Positions 53,137-60,990 of a stretch of 64,000 nucleotides of DNA are shown in pieces. This DNA is from Streptomyces marianii (lineage in GTDB: Bacteria; Actinomycetota; Actinomycetes; Streptomycetales; Streptomycetaceae), in assembly GCF_005795905.1 (NCBI RefSeq), contig NZ_VAWE01000001.1, positions 5,197,001 to 5,261,000 of the forward strand, given 5' to 3'. Every line of letters begins with the position of its first letter. Positions within the stretch are counted from its first letter, which is position 1. The position numbers and the translations under genes are program-made. The notes beneath the pieces were generated by a model. It made no database searches. It was not told the DNA's origin and saw only the letters and a program-made list of their open reading frames with translations.

Positions 53137-54372
53137 TTGGCACGGAATATCGGCAGCCGGTACACGGCCCATCAGATCCTGGGCCGGGGCAGTGCGGGCA
53201 CGGTGTGGCTCGGCGAGGGACCCGAGGGCCCCGTCGCCGTCAAGCTCCTGCGCGAGGACCTCGCCTCCGACCAGGAGCTGGTCGGGCGCTTCGTCCGGGA
53301 GCGCACGGCACTCCTGGGACTCGACCACCCCCGCGTCGTCGGCGTGCGCGACCTCGTCGTGGACGGCAACGACCTGGCCCTCGTCATGGACCTGGTCCGG
53401 GGCACCGACCTGCGGACCAGGCTCGACCGGGAGCGCCGGCTGGCCCCGGCGGCCGCCGTCGCGATCGTCGCGGACGTCGCCGAGGCACTGGCCGCCGCCC
53501 ATGCCGCCGGCGTCGTCCACCGCGACGTCAAGCCGGAGAACATCCTGCTGGACATGGAGGGCCGGCTCGGTCCCGGCGGAGCCCACCCCGCCCTGCTCAC
53601 CGACTTCGGCGTCGCCAAGCTGATCGACACACCGCGCCGCACCAAGGCCACCAAGATCATCGGCACTCCGGACTACCTGGCGCCGGAGATCGTCGAGGGC
53701 CTTCCGCCGCGCGCCGCCGTGGACATCTACGCCCTCGCGACCGTGCTGTACGAGCTGCTCGCCGGCTTCACCCCGTTCGGCGGCGGGCACCCGGGCGCCG
53801 TGCTGCGCCGCCACGTCACGGAGACCGTCGTCCCGCTCCCCGGCATCCCGGACGAGCTGTGGCGGCTGATCGTCCAGTGCCTGGCCAAGGCGCCCGCCTC
53901 CCGGCTGCGCGCCTCCGAGCTGGCGGCGAGGCTGCACGACCTGCTGCCGCTGCTCGCGGGGATGCCCCCGCTCGACGTGGACGAGCCGGACGCCGAGCCC
54001 GCGGAACCGTACGAGGATCCGGAGTACGCGGCGCAGCCGGCCGAACCGCGGCGCCGCGGGGCCGTTCCGCTGGTCCGCGGTTCGGCCACCGACTCCAACC
54101 GGGACACCCACACCTCCATGCGCGTCCCCGGACCCGACGAGCTGGCGGGGGGCGCCCGCGGCACGGCCCGCGCCCCGCGGGCTCCCGGCCAGCGCCGCCC
54201 CGGCTCCGCCCGGCACAAGGCGGGCGCCGTCCGCAGACGCCGGATCACACTGGGCGTGGCCGGCCTGGTGCTGGCCGCGGCGGCCGGTGTCGGCGGCTGG
54301 CTCGCGACGAGCGGGGACGACGCCTCCGCGCCCCCCGAGGACTCGAAGCAGTCGGCCCCGGCCCAGCCCTAG
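53137..54372 (+). CDS. pkaB: Ser/Thr protein kinase with C-terminal membrane helix (PkaB-like)
   Basis: 411 residues with a TTG start at 53137; GAGGGAG lies 5 bases upstream and ARNIGSRYTAHQILGRG is a normal kinase N-terminus. Kinase motifs: LGRGSAGTVWLG, VAVKLLREDL, HRDVKPENILL with Asp130, TDFGVAKL, GTPDYLAPE. After a disordered, acidic and then Arg-rich linker a single membrane helix (ITLGVAGLVLAAAAGVGGWL) is followed by a short external tail. It probably arose by duplication with the preceding kinase, 146 bp upstream on the same strand. Its stop codon lies in the first unit of a 35-bp tandem repeat. Confidence 0.9.
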   Translation: MARNIGSRYTAHQILGRGSAGTVWLGEGPEGPVAVKLLREDLASDQELVGRFVRERTALLGLDHPRVVGVRDLVVDGNDLALVMDLVRGTDLRTRLDRERRLAPAAAVAIVADVAEALAAAHAAGVVHRDVKPENILLDMEGRLGPGGAHPALLTDFGVAKLIDTPRRTKATKIIGTPDYLAPEIVEGLPPRAAVDIYALATVLYELLAGFTPFGGGHPGAVLRRHVTETVVPLPGIPDELWRLIVQCLAKAPASRLRASELAARLHDLLPLLAGMPPLDVDEPDAEPAEPYEDPEYAAQPAEPRRRGAVPLVRGSATDSNRDTHTSMRVPGPDELAGGARGTARAPRAPGQRRPGSARHKAGAVRRRRITLGVAGLVLAAAAGVGGWLATSGDDASAPPEDSKQSAPAQP

Positions 54373-54588
54373 CTGTTCCGTCCTGGGACGCCCCGGCCCA
54401 GCCCTAGTGTCCTGCGCAAAGTTCCTAGGTAGTTCCAGCGCAGGCTCGAACGGCCAACGCGCTTGATCGGCGTCCGGAACCCCGGTCGCCGAGGCGCGGC
54501 AGATCTACCGACGGATTACTGGCGCAGGACACTAGCTGTTCTGTCCCGGGACGCCCCGGCCCAGCTCTCGGTGTTCCGTCCGGGGACG
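54356..54588. repeat. 35-bp tandem repeat, three units, second split by an insertion
   Basis: Units start at 54356, 54391 and 54554, each beginning CCCCGGCCCAG. Unit 1 is intact and contains the pkaB stop codon. Unit 2 is split: 54391-54407 and 54536-54553, with a 124-bp element plus duplicated CTAG between. Unit 3 (54554-54588) is diverged (CAGCTCTCGG in place of CAGCCCTAGC). Removing the insertion restores unit 2 to almost the same sequence as unit 1. Confidence 0.85.
54404..54535. mobile_element. MITE-like element, about 124 bp, with CTAG target duplication
   Basis: The ends are perfect inverted repeats: CTAGTGTCCTGCGC at 54404-54417 and GCGCAGGACACTAG at 54522-54535. CTAG at each end is the likely 4-bp target duplication, because the neighbouring repeat unit (54356-54390) shows the empty site CCCTAGCTG. 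The 124 bp inside (54408-54531) have no coding frame, so this is a non-autonomous element or an internally deleted IS. A CTAG/YTAR target is typical of IS5-group transposases; that link is inference. Confidence 0.8.
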
Positions 54589-54807
54589 TGGTGGACGGTG
54601 AGGCAGATCTCGGCTGAGCGGTCTTGAACGGGTGAGGGCCTTCCGGGTTCGGTGTGGATTGCGCGTCCACACTGGCAGGAAGGCCCTCCCGGCCAGCATG
54701 CCGGGCACGCCCCGGAAGCCCCTCCCCGTGGTCGGGGACCGCCCTCGGACGGCCGGACGTCCACAGGCGCGACGGGCGTGTCGCGCGATGCCGTTACCCT
54801 TGGACGC
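54589..54807. other. prfB upstream region
   Basis: 219 bp between the tandem repeat and the prfB GTG. It contains the inverted pair CGTCCACACTGGCAGGAAGG/ GGCGTGTC-type weak matches only; nothing definite. The prfB promoter is expected here. Confidence 0.25.
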
Positions 54808-55914
54808 GTGGCAGTCGTCGATGTATCCGAAGAGCTGAAGTCCCTCTCCTCGACCATGGGGTCGATCGAGGCCGTCCTGGACCTCGACAGGATGAGGGCA
54901 GACATCGCCGTGCTCGAGGAGCAGGCGGCGGCGCCGTCCCTCTGGGACGACCCCGAGGCGGCGCAGAAGATCACCAGCAAGCTCTCGCACCTGCAGGCCG
55001 AGGTCCGCAAGGCGGAGGCGCTCCGCGGGCGGATCGACGACCTCGAGGTGCTCTTCGAGCTCGCCGAGGCCGAGGACGACCCGGACACCCGCGCGGAGGC
55101 CGAGACCGAGCTGGAGGCCGTCCGCAAGGCACTGGACGAGATGGAGGTCCGCACGCTCCTCTCCGGCGAGTACGACGAGCGTGAGGCGCTGGTCAACATC
55201 CGGGCCGAGGCCGGCGGCGTGGACGCCGCCGACTTCGCCGAGCAGCTCCAGCGCATGTACCTGCGCTGGGCCGAGCGCCACGGCTACGGCACGGAGGTCT
55301 ACGAGACCTCGTACGCGGAGGAGGCCGGTATCAAGTCGACCACCTTCGTCGTGAAGGCGCCGTACGCCTACGGCACGCTGTCGGTGGAGCAGGGCACGCA
55401 CCGTCTGGTCCGCATCTCCCCGTTCGACAACCAGGGGCGCCGCCAGACGTCCTTCGCGGGCGTCGAGGTCCTGCCCGTCGTCGAGCAGTCGGACCACGTG
55501 GAGATCGACGAGTCCGAGCTGCGCGTGGACGTCTACCGCGCCTCCGGTCCCGGCGGCCAGGGCGTCAACACGACGGACTCCGCGGTCCGCATCACCCATA
55601 TCCCGACCGGCATCGTGGTCTCCTGCCAGAACGAGCGCTCCCAGATCCAGAACAAGGCGAGCGCGATGAACGTCCTCCAGGCGAAGCTCCTCGAGCGCCG
55701 CCGCCAGGAGGAGCAGGCCAAGATGGACGCCCTCAAGGGCGACGGCGGCAACTCCTGGGGCAACCAGATGCGGTCGTACGTCCTCCACCCGTACCAGATG
55801 GTCAAGGACCTGCGGACGGAGTTCGAGGTCGGCAACCCGCAGTCGGTGCTCGACGGCGAGATCGACGGCTTCCTGGAGGCGGGCATCCGCTGGCGGAAGC
55901 AGCAGGAGAAGTAA
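54808..55914 (+). CDS. prfB: Peptide chain release factor 2
   Basis: 368 residues from the GTG at 54808 ([13 protein letters not shown]). It ends translation at UGA and UAA codons. The codon-recognition tripeptide SPF is at 204-206 in [15 protein letters not shown], and the peptidyl-transfer GGQ is at 249-251 in [17 protein letters not shown]. The first domain is helical with [17 protein letters not shown]. The whole protein is in one frame: the autoregulatory +1 frameshift site found in many other bacteria is absent, as usual in actinobacteria. In S. coelicolor prfB is followed by the ftsEX-smpB region; here it is followed by a large gap and a RiPP-type cluster. Confidence 0.97.
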   Translation: MAVVDVSEELKSLSSTMGSIEAVLDLDRMRADIAVLEEQAAAPSLWDDPEAAQKITSKLSHLQAEVRKAEALRGRIDDLEVLFELAEAEDDPDTRAEAETELEAVRKALDEMEVRTLLSGEYDEREALVNIRAEAGGVDAADFAEQLQRMYLRWAERHGYGTEVYETSYAEEAGIKSTTFVVKAPYAYGTLSVEQGTHRLVRISPFDNQGRRQTSFAGVEVLPVVEQSDHVEIDESELRVDVYRASGPGGQGVNTTDSAVRITHIPTGIVVSCQNERSQIQNKASAMNVLQAKLLERRRQEEQAKMDALKGDGGNSWGNQMRSYVLHPYQMVKDLRTEFEVGNPQSVLDGEIDGFLEAGIRWRKQQEK

Positions 55915-55931
55915 CGGCACAGCCGTAGCCG

Positions 55932-55961
55932 ACGGCCGCGTTCCTTCGGGGGCGCGGCCGT
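55932..55961 (+). terminator. Intrinsic terminator after prfB
   Basis: ACGGCCGCG (55932-55940) pairs exactly with CGCGGCCGT (55953-55961) around a 12-base loop, starting 17 bp after the prfB stop. Confidence 0.7.
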
Positions 55962-56027
55962 TCGCCCTCCCCGTCCGGCCCCGTCCCGCCACGGTCCCGA
56001 ACCTTCCCTTCCCGCCCCCTTCCCTTC

Positions 56028-56071
56028 CCTTCCTGCCGCGGTCCCGTCCGGACGGGACCGCGGCAGGAAGG
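56028..56071. terminator. Perfect 44-bp palindrome downstream of prfB
   Basis: The 22 bases 56028-56049 are the exact reverse complement of 56050-56071 with no central spacer. It follows a C/T-rich tract (CTTCCCTTCCC, 55993-56030). It lies 113 bp behind prfB and after its probable terminator, so it may be a second terminator or mark the edge of the accessory segment. Confidence 0.6.
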
Positions 56072-56424
56072 CGGTTCCCGACGGCATCGGAGCGGCGACC
56101 GGACGCGGATCCGCCCCAGGCGCGGCGGCACTCTTCCGGCCACCGGACGCCTTCGGCGGTAGCTCGCCCTCGGAGCCGATGGTGACGGCGCCGCCCTCTC
56201 CCGGCTCCACGGGTTCCGCGGGTTCCGCGCCCGGGGCCCGCCCCGACGGAGGCGCCGACGGCCCATCCCGGTAAGCCGCTTGCGCAGGCTCAATTTCTCC
56301 TCAAGAAGGCGGTGTTCGACATGCGCCGCCGATCGGGCAGGGATAGATTCTCGAATCCGGGCGGAGGCTGATTGCGCGACCGCGGGTCCACTGGGCCGGG
56401 GCTGCGCGTCCACTCCCCTTCATG

Positions 56425-56478
56425 AGGATTCACGCGGATTCAAGCGGATTCACGAGGACTCACGCGGATCCATGCGGA
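56425..56478. repeat. Iterated 10-11-bp direct repeats
   Basis: Five consecutive variants of AGGATTCACGC occur: GGATTCACGC, GGATTCAAGC, GGATTCACG, AGGACTCACGC, GGATCCATGC. They form a head-to-tail array about 770 bp upstream of the regulator gene. Such arrays often bind a protein cooperatively; none is known for this one. Confidence 0.7.
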
Positions 56479-57248
56479 GGTGCTCGGGGCGGCCGGCGTC
56501 TCCGCGTGGTCCCGCCGGGACCCGGTGGCGTGTGCGGGTGTCCGCTCCCTTATCCGCCCGGGGTACTCGCCATCACTTATGCGCACCGCAACTGGCTTTC
56601 GCCGCACCGCGTGGTGCGAGATTCCGCGACGTACATGAAAGCCGGATTCACTCCGGACCGCCTCCCGGTGCCGCACGACCTGAACTGGCATACCGTCATA
56701 TACGGCTCACCATAAGGAATTTGCTGCTGCGATCCCCTTGAGGGGAGGTGGCCCGGAGGCCCGAACGGTGCGGTCGCCGACCGGGATCCCGTCGCCCCGG
56801 TGGCGAGCCGGATGGTATTGGGTGTGCGCCCGAGCGTCTGAGGAATTGATAGATTCACAGGGAACTCATAACGATGCCCGTCCATTCAGGGTGAATCGGG
56901 CCGCCGGTTGTCCCGTCTGGCACACCACGCTTCCGGCCGAACACGTTCTGTAGTGCATCCGGTTCGGGTCCAAATCGGTTACAGGAGTGTGGGCGGGTGG
57001 GAATGGTGTTTGCTCCTCGGTTCCCTCGGGGCGAGAAATAGATGAAACCTGAACTGGTGGGCTGGTTCCTTAAGCGAAGTTCCTCCGACTGACAAAGAGA
57101 AGTTCAGGAAAGGCCGCCTCGGCAGGCGGGTTTGCCTATTCTCGGTACGGCAGCAGCGTCATCGGCGGTCATGCACCTATGGGCGGCCGGAAGCAGCTGA
57201 CGACGGACGTTCCGCCAAGCACTGCCACTATTCGCAGGAGAGGCAAGG

Positions 57249-58754
57249 ATGGTCGGGCACAGCGGCAGCGGGCCCTCCGAAGAAGGCGCCCATTCCGTGC
57301 TCCACACGCGACTCATACCGCCTTTGCTCGGTCCCCTTCTGGACCGCCCCAGACTGTTCCGGACGCTCGACAAGGGAGTGACGAGACGACTCACCCTCGT
57401 GGTCGGTCCGCCGGGGGCCGGCAAGAGCGCGCTGCTGGCCTCCTGGGCCAGATCGCTGCCCCTGGGCGAGCCGGCCTGGCTCACGCTCGACGCCGACGAC
57501 AACCACGCCCCCCGGCTCCTCGCCCACCTCGCCGCGGCCCTGGCCCGCGCCGCGGCCTCCCGGGGCGGCGAGGGGGAAGGGGCGCTCCGCTTCCGCGACG
57601 GGGTGGGGGTGCCGGCCCTGCTCCGCGAGGTCGGCCGGCTCCCGGAACCGCTCGTGCTGGTCGTCGACGCCTTCCACGAACTGCGGCCCGGGCCGGCGCG
57701 CAGCGCCCTGTTGCAGTTCGCCCGCTACGCACCGGACGGGCTGAGGGTGGTGCTCGCCACCCGCAGGGAGCCGGACCTGCCTCTCCACAAGCTTCGTGCG
57801 GGCGGTGAGCTCACCGAGGTCAGAGGTGCCGATCTCGCGTTCACCCACGAGGAGACGGCGGAGTTGTTCCGGGCGCAGGGAGCGGAGCCCGGTGGCGACC
57901 AGGTCGCCGCCGTGGTCCGCTGCTCGGGAGGCTGGGCCCTGGCGGTCCGCTACGCCTCCGCCAACCCGGTCCGGGGAGACGATCCCCGCTCCTGCCTGGA
58001 GGGCTGGTCCCAGGCCATCCGCCACTGCTCCGACTTCCTGCTGTCGGAGCTGCTCGACCCGATGCCCGCGGACGACCAGGACGTGTTGCTGCGCACCAGT
58101 CTGCTCGGCGAGTTCAGCGCGTCCCTGGTGCGCGCCCTGACGGGCCGCGCCGACCTCAATCGGGTGCTGCGCAGGCTGTCCACCGAGCACGACCTGCTGG
58201 TGCGCGACGACGAGTGGACCTACCGGCTGCCCAATCCGCTGATGCGCGGTGTGCTTTCGCGGGAGCTCACCGAGCGGTACGGCTGGCTTGAAGTGAGCCG
58301 GCTGCTGGGCAAGGCGGCCCGCTGGTACGAGGACCTGGGCGCGGTCTCCGCGGCCCGGAGGTACGCGGCGGCCGCGCAGGCCTACGGGGCGGGGCCCGCG
58401 CCGGGTGGCGGCATCATCCTCCCGCCGGGGCTGGGCCGCGCCGGTGGGGAAGTACCCCCGTGGGTGCCCGCGGGTGACGCGGCCCCATCACCCGCTCCGT
58501 CATCCCCCGGTGAGCCGGCCGGACCGGTCCACCGGTCGGCCGCGGCCGCCGACTCGCTGACGCGCAGTGAACTCGACGTCCTGAGACTGCTGCCGCTGGG
58601 TCTGACGCTGGATGAGATCGCCGCTCGCCGTCATGTGTCCCTCAACACCGTCAAGACGCAGGTACAGGCCATCTACCGCAAGCTGCAGGTCGGCCGCAGA
58701 CGCGACGCGGTCCGGGTCGCCGCGGAGTGCGGTCTGATCGGTCCTCGCGGCTGA
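57249..58754 (+). CDS. MalT/LAL-type LuxR-family transcriptional regulator
   Basis: 501 residues from the ATG at 57249, with AGGAGAGG 5 bases upstream. An N-terminal STAND-type NTPase begins LIPPLLGPLLDRPRLFRTLDKGVTRRLTLVVGPPGAGKS (Walker A at 53-60) with Walker B-like LVLVVDAFHEL. The helical arm continues to about 380 and is followed by a Pro-rich linker. The C-terminal LuxR HTH is LTRSELDVLRLLPLGLTLDEIAARRHVSLNTVKTQVQAIYRKL. It is shorter than full-length MalT/LAL regulators (about 900 residues) because the TPR-like sensor region is missing. It is the first gene of the RiPP-type cluster and probably activates it. Confidence 0.88.
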   Translation: MVGHSGSGPSEEGAHSVLHTRLIPPLLGPLLDRPRLFRTLDKGVTRRLTLVVGPPGAGKSALLASWARSLPLGEPAWLTLDADDNHAPRLLAHLAAALARAAASRGGEGEGALRFRDGVGVPALLREVGRLPEPLVLVVDAFHELRPGPARSALLQFARYAPDGLRVVLATRREPDLPLHKLRAGGELTEVRGADLAFTHEETAELFRAQGAEPGGDQVAAVVRCSGGWALAVRYASANPVRGDDPRSCLEGWSQAIRHCSDFLLSELLDPMPADDQDVLLRTSLLGEFSASLVRALTGRADLNRVLRRLSTEHDLLVRDDEWTYRLPNPLMRGVLSRELTERYGWLEVSRLLGKAARWYEDLGAVSAARRYAAAAQAYGAGPAPGGGIILPPGLGRAGGEVPPWVPAGDAAPSPAPSSPGEPAGPVHRSAAAADSLTRSELDVLRLLPLGLTLDEIAARRHVSLNTVKTQVQAIYRKLQVGRRRDAVRVAAECGLIGPRG

Positions 58755-58821
58755 GCCGGTGCGCCCGCCGCCGTGGCGGGAACCACGCGCCCCGGATCGC
58801 CACGGGCGGTGCCCGGCACGG

Positions 58822-58840
58822 GGGTGATGCGCCGTCACCC
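58822..58840 (+). terminator. Weak hairpin between regulator and YcaO gene
   Basis: GGGTGA (58822-58827) pairs with TCACCC (58835-58840) around a 7-base loop, followed by CTC. It may reduce read-through from the regulator gene; the rest of the 199-bp gap shows no gene. Confidence 0.35.
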
Positions 58841-58953
58841 TCTCGCCGTCCGGGCCGGGGACGCGTTTCACCCCCGACGCGTGATGCCTTCTCCACCGTT
58901 CCACCGGTTGGCTTCAGCCGATCGCTGTGCACGCAGAGGACAGGAGGCAGCCA

Positions 58954-60318
58954 GTGCTGGATGCACGTGCGAGTGGTGACCGGACCGCCGCCGCGGACCG
59001 GGGGGACGGCGCGACGGAGGACGACCTCGCCGGGCTCCGGCGGCTGGAGGCCGTCGTCGGGCCGGCCGGGCGGCCGGTGCGGGGGTCCCAGCTCCTCCCC
59101 ACCCTGCCGGGCGAGCCCCCCTACTCGGTCTTCGTCTCGTCCATCGGCGACCCCACCGCCCTCTGGTCCGACAGCCCCGCCCAGCCCCAGGGCCTGGACG
59201 GCGCCGGAGGCGGCACCGACGCCGAACGGGCCCGGCTGATCAGCGTGGCCGAGGCGCTGGAGCGCTACACCAACTCCTTCTACCAGCCGCATCTGGTGCG
59301 CTGGGCGACCGCGGACGAGCTCGGAGACGAGGCCGTCGACCTCGACACGCTCCCGCGCTGCTCGGACGCGGAGCTGTCCGACGAGTCGAACTGGCTGATC
59401 CGCCCTGACGGGTCGCTGCCGCAGCGCTGGGTGCGCGGCTGGTCGCTCACCCGGAGCCGCCCGGTCTGGATCCCCGCGTCCTACGTCTGGCTGTTCACCG
59501 CACACGAGGCGATCGGGGAGCGGATCGCCAATCCCATCTCGACCGGCTGCGCGATCCACTCGGATCTGCACCAGGCCCTGGTGAACGGGATCTGCGAAGC
59601 GATCGAACGCGACGCGATCGCACTGGTGTGGCTTCAGCGCCTCGAACTGCCGGAGATCGACGTCGCGGACGAGCCGTCCCTGCGGGAGCAGCGTCGGCGG
59701 GCCAGGGACGGCTTCGTGGAGTACCGCTTCTACGACGCCACCACGGACGTGGGCGTGGCCACGGTCTACGCGGTCGTACTCAGCGACCACAACGACACGC
59801 TGGGCCAGCTCGTGATGTGCGCGACCGGGACCGACCCCGCGGAGGTCATCCGCAAGATCTACCGGGAGGCGGCCTCCTCGCGCATCGCCCTTCAGGCCCC
59901 GCACTCCGTTCCCGAGGACCCGCGCGACTTCACCAGCGTGCTGCACGGCGCCCTCCACATGGGCCGCCCGGAGCGGCGGGACGCCTTCGGGTTCCTGCTG
60001 CGACGGCCGCGCACCACCCGGGTGCCCGCGGATCTGCCACGGGCACCGGACGGCCCTCCCGCGCGGCGTCTCTCCTGGCTGGTGGAGCGGCTGGCCGCGG
60101 TGGACGCCGAGGTGATCGCCGTGGAGCTGACGACGGACGAGGCCCGACGGGCCGGACTCCGCTCGGTACGGGTCGTCGTGCCCCAGCTGATGCCGCTGTC
60201 CTTCGTGCACCGCAACCGGTATCTGGCCCATCCCCGGCTCTACCGGGCACCGGTCGCGATGGGGCTCACCAGCCACCCGGAGCACGAACTCAACCCCGAC
60301 CCGCAGCCCTTCGCCTAG
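58954..60318 (+). CDS. YcaO-type azoline-forming cyclodehydratase (TOMM maturase D protein)
   Basis: 454 residues from the GTG at 58954, set by AGGAGG 6 bases upstream. ATP-dependent backbone cyclodehydratase that turns Cys/Ser/Thr of a precursor peptide into thiazoline/oxazoline rings. Family motifs: ISVAEALERYTNSFY, STGCAIHSDLHQALVNGICEAIERDAIALVW (the nucleotide-binding Glu residues), and LMPLSFVHRNRYLAHPRLY. The C-terminus is NPDPQPFA, the PxPxP tail of azoline-forming YcaO enzymes, which separates it from thioamide-forming ones. No E1-like domain is fused; that function is supplied by the next genes. First structural gene of the cluster. Confidence 0.9.
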   Translation: MLDARASGDRTAAADRGDGATEDDLAGLRRLEAVVGPAGRPVRGSQLLPTLPGEPPYSVFVSSIGDPTALWSDSPAQPQGLDGAGGGTDAERARLISVAEALERYTNSFYQPHLVRWATADELGDEAVDLDTLPRCSDAELSDESNWLIRPDGSLPQRWVRGWSLTRSRPVWIPASYVWLFTAHEAIGERIANPISTGCAIHSDLHQALVNGICEAIERDAIALVWLQRLELPEIDVADEPSLREQRRRARDGFVEYRFYDATTDVGVATVYAVVLSDHNDTLGQLVMCATGTDPAEVIRKIYREAASSRIALQAPHSVPEDPRDFTSVLHGALHMGRPERRDAFGFLLRRPRTTRVPADLPRAPDGPPARRLSWLVERLAAVDAEVIAVELTTDEARRAGLRSVRVVVPQLMPLSFVHRNRYLAHPRLYRAPVAMGLTSHPEHELNPDPQPFA

Positions 60319-60330
60319 GAGAGAACCGCC

Positions 60331-60990
60331 GTGCCGTTCACCACCGCACCCGCACACGTCCTGTGGACCGGGACGTTCGGCAGGAGGGTCGCCGACCACC
60401 TGACCTCCCTGACCGACTGGCCCTCCGCCACCGCCGACGCCCTGGGGAGCCGGTCCGCCGAGTGGCCCCACACCGAGCTCCGCGTGCTCGCCCTCTGGCG
60501 GGATGAACCCCGCCTCCTGGCGGACGTCTCCCGGCTGCACAGCGTCTGCCGCACGACCTGGCTCCCCGTCGTCCAGGAGTTCCCTCTCATCCGGATCGGC
60601 CCACTGGTCGTGCCGGGCCGGGGCCCTTGCCACTCCTGCTACACACGACGGCGGGCCCAGCACGACAGGGGACGCGAGGTCTCCCGGGCCCTGCAGGAGT
60701 CGCGGGAGGCCGACCCCGGGCACGGGATCGCCGGGTTCACCGACGCCCAGGCCATGATCGTGGCCGGCCTCGCCGTGGATCTCCTCACCCGGTACCGCAC
60801 CGGGGAGGGCGCGCTAGCGGGGCAGGTGACCTTCTACAACGTGCTGAGCCGGTCCCTGTTCTCCGACACGGTCATCGGCGTCCACGGCTGCGAGGAGTGC
60901 GGGCCGCCGACGGCCCCGGACGACGGCTGGCGGCGACTGGCCGCCGAACTGCCGCTCACCACGGGCACCGTGGCGGGAGGCGAACGGTGA
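60331..60990 (+). CDS. E1-like TOMM leader-binding partner protein
   Basis: 219 residues from the GTG at 60331, 12 bp after the YcaO gene. It has two CxxC pairs (Cys100/103 in GPCHSCYTRR; Cys187/190 in HGCEECGPP) that would hold a structural zinc as in ThiF/E1-like proteins. A stretch PLIRIGPLVVPGRGPCHSC is typical of TOMM precursor leader peptide-binding proteins. It lacks a full ATP-binding Rossmann motif, consistent with a non-catalytic partner that presents the precursor leader to the YcaO enzyme. It is short for the family (often 350 or more residues). The next gene starts inside its stop (GTGA). Confidence 0.75.
   Translation: MPFTTAPAHVLWTGTFGRRVADHLTSLTDWPSATADALGSRSAEWPHTELRVLALWRDEPRLLADVSRLHSVCRTTWLPVVQEFPLIRIGPLVVPGRGPCHSCYTRRRAQHDRGREVSRALQESREADPGHGIAGFTDAQAMIVAGLAVDLLTRYRTGEGALAGQVTFYNVLSRSLFSDTVIGVHGCEECGPPTAPDDGWRRLAAELPLTTGTVAGGER

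Larger units (their letters stand above)
55962..57248. other. Long non-coding gap before the RiPP-type cluster
   Basis: Nearly 1.3 kb without a supported gene. It holds the 44-bp palindrome, an iterated 10-11-bp repeat (56425-56478), and from about 56800 a clearly AT-richer stretch leading to the regulator gene. A frame at 56422-56715 ends in NWLSPHRVVRDSATYMKAGF and DLNWHTVIYGSP, which looks protein-like but has no recognisable relative or ribosome site; it may be a gene remnant. A 16-codon ATG frame at 57042 was also seen. No Cys/Ser/Thr-rich precursor peptide could be identified. Confidence 0.45.

Noticed and set aside
55915..56280. Small frames antisense to the prfB end
   Set aside because: Low-complexity Arg/Pro/Gly translation and no ribosome site.
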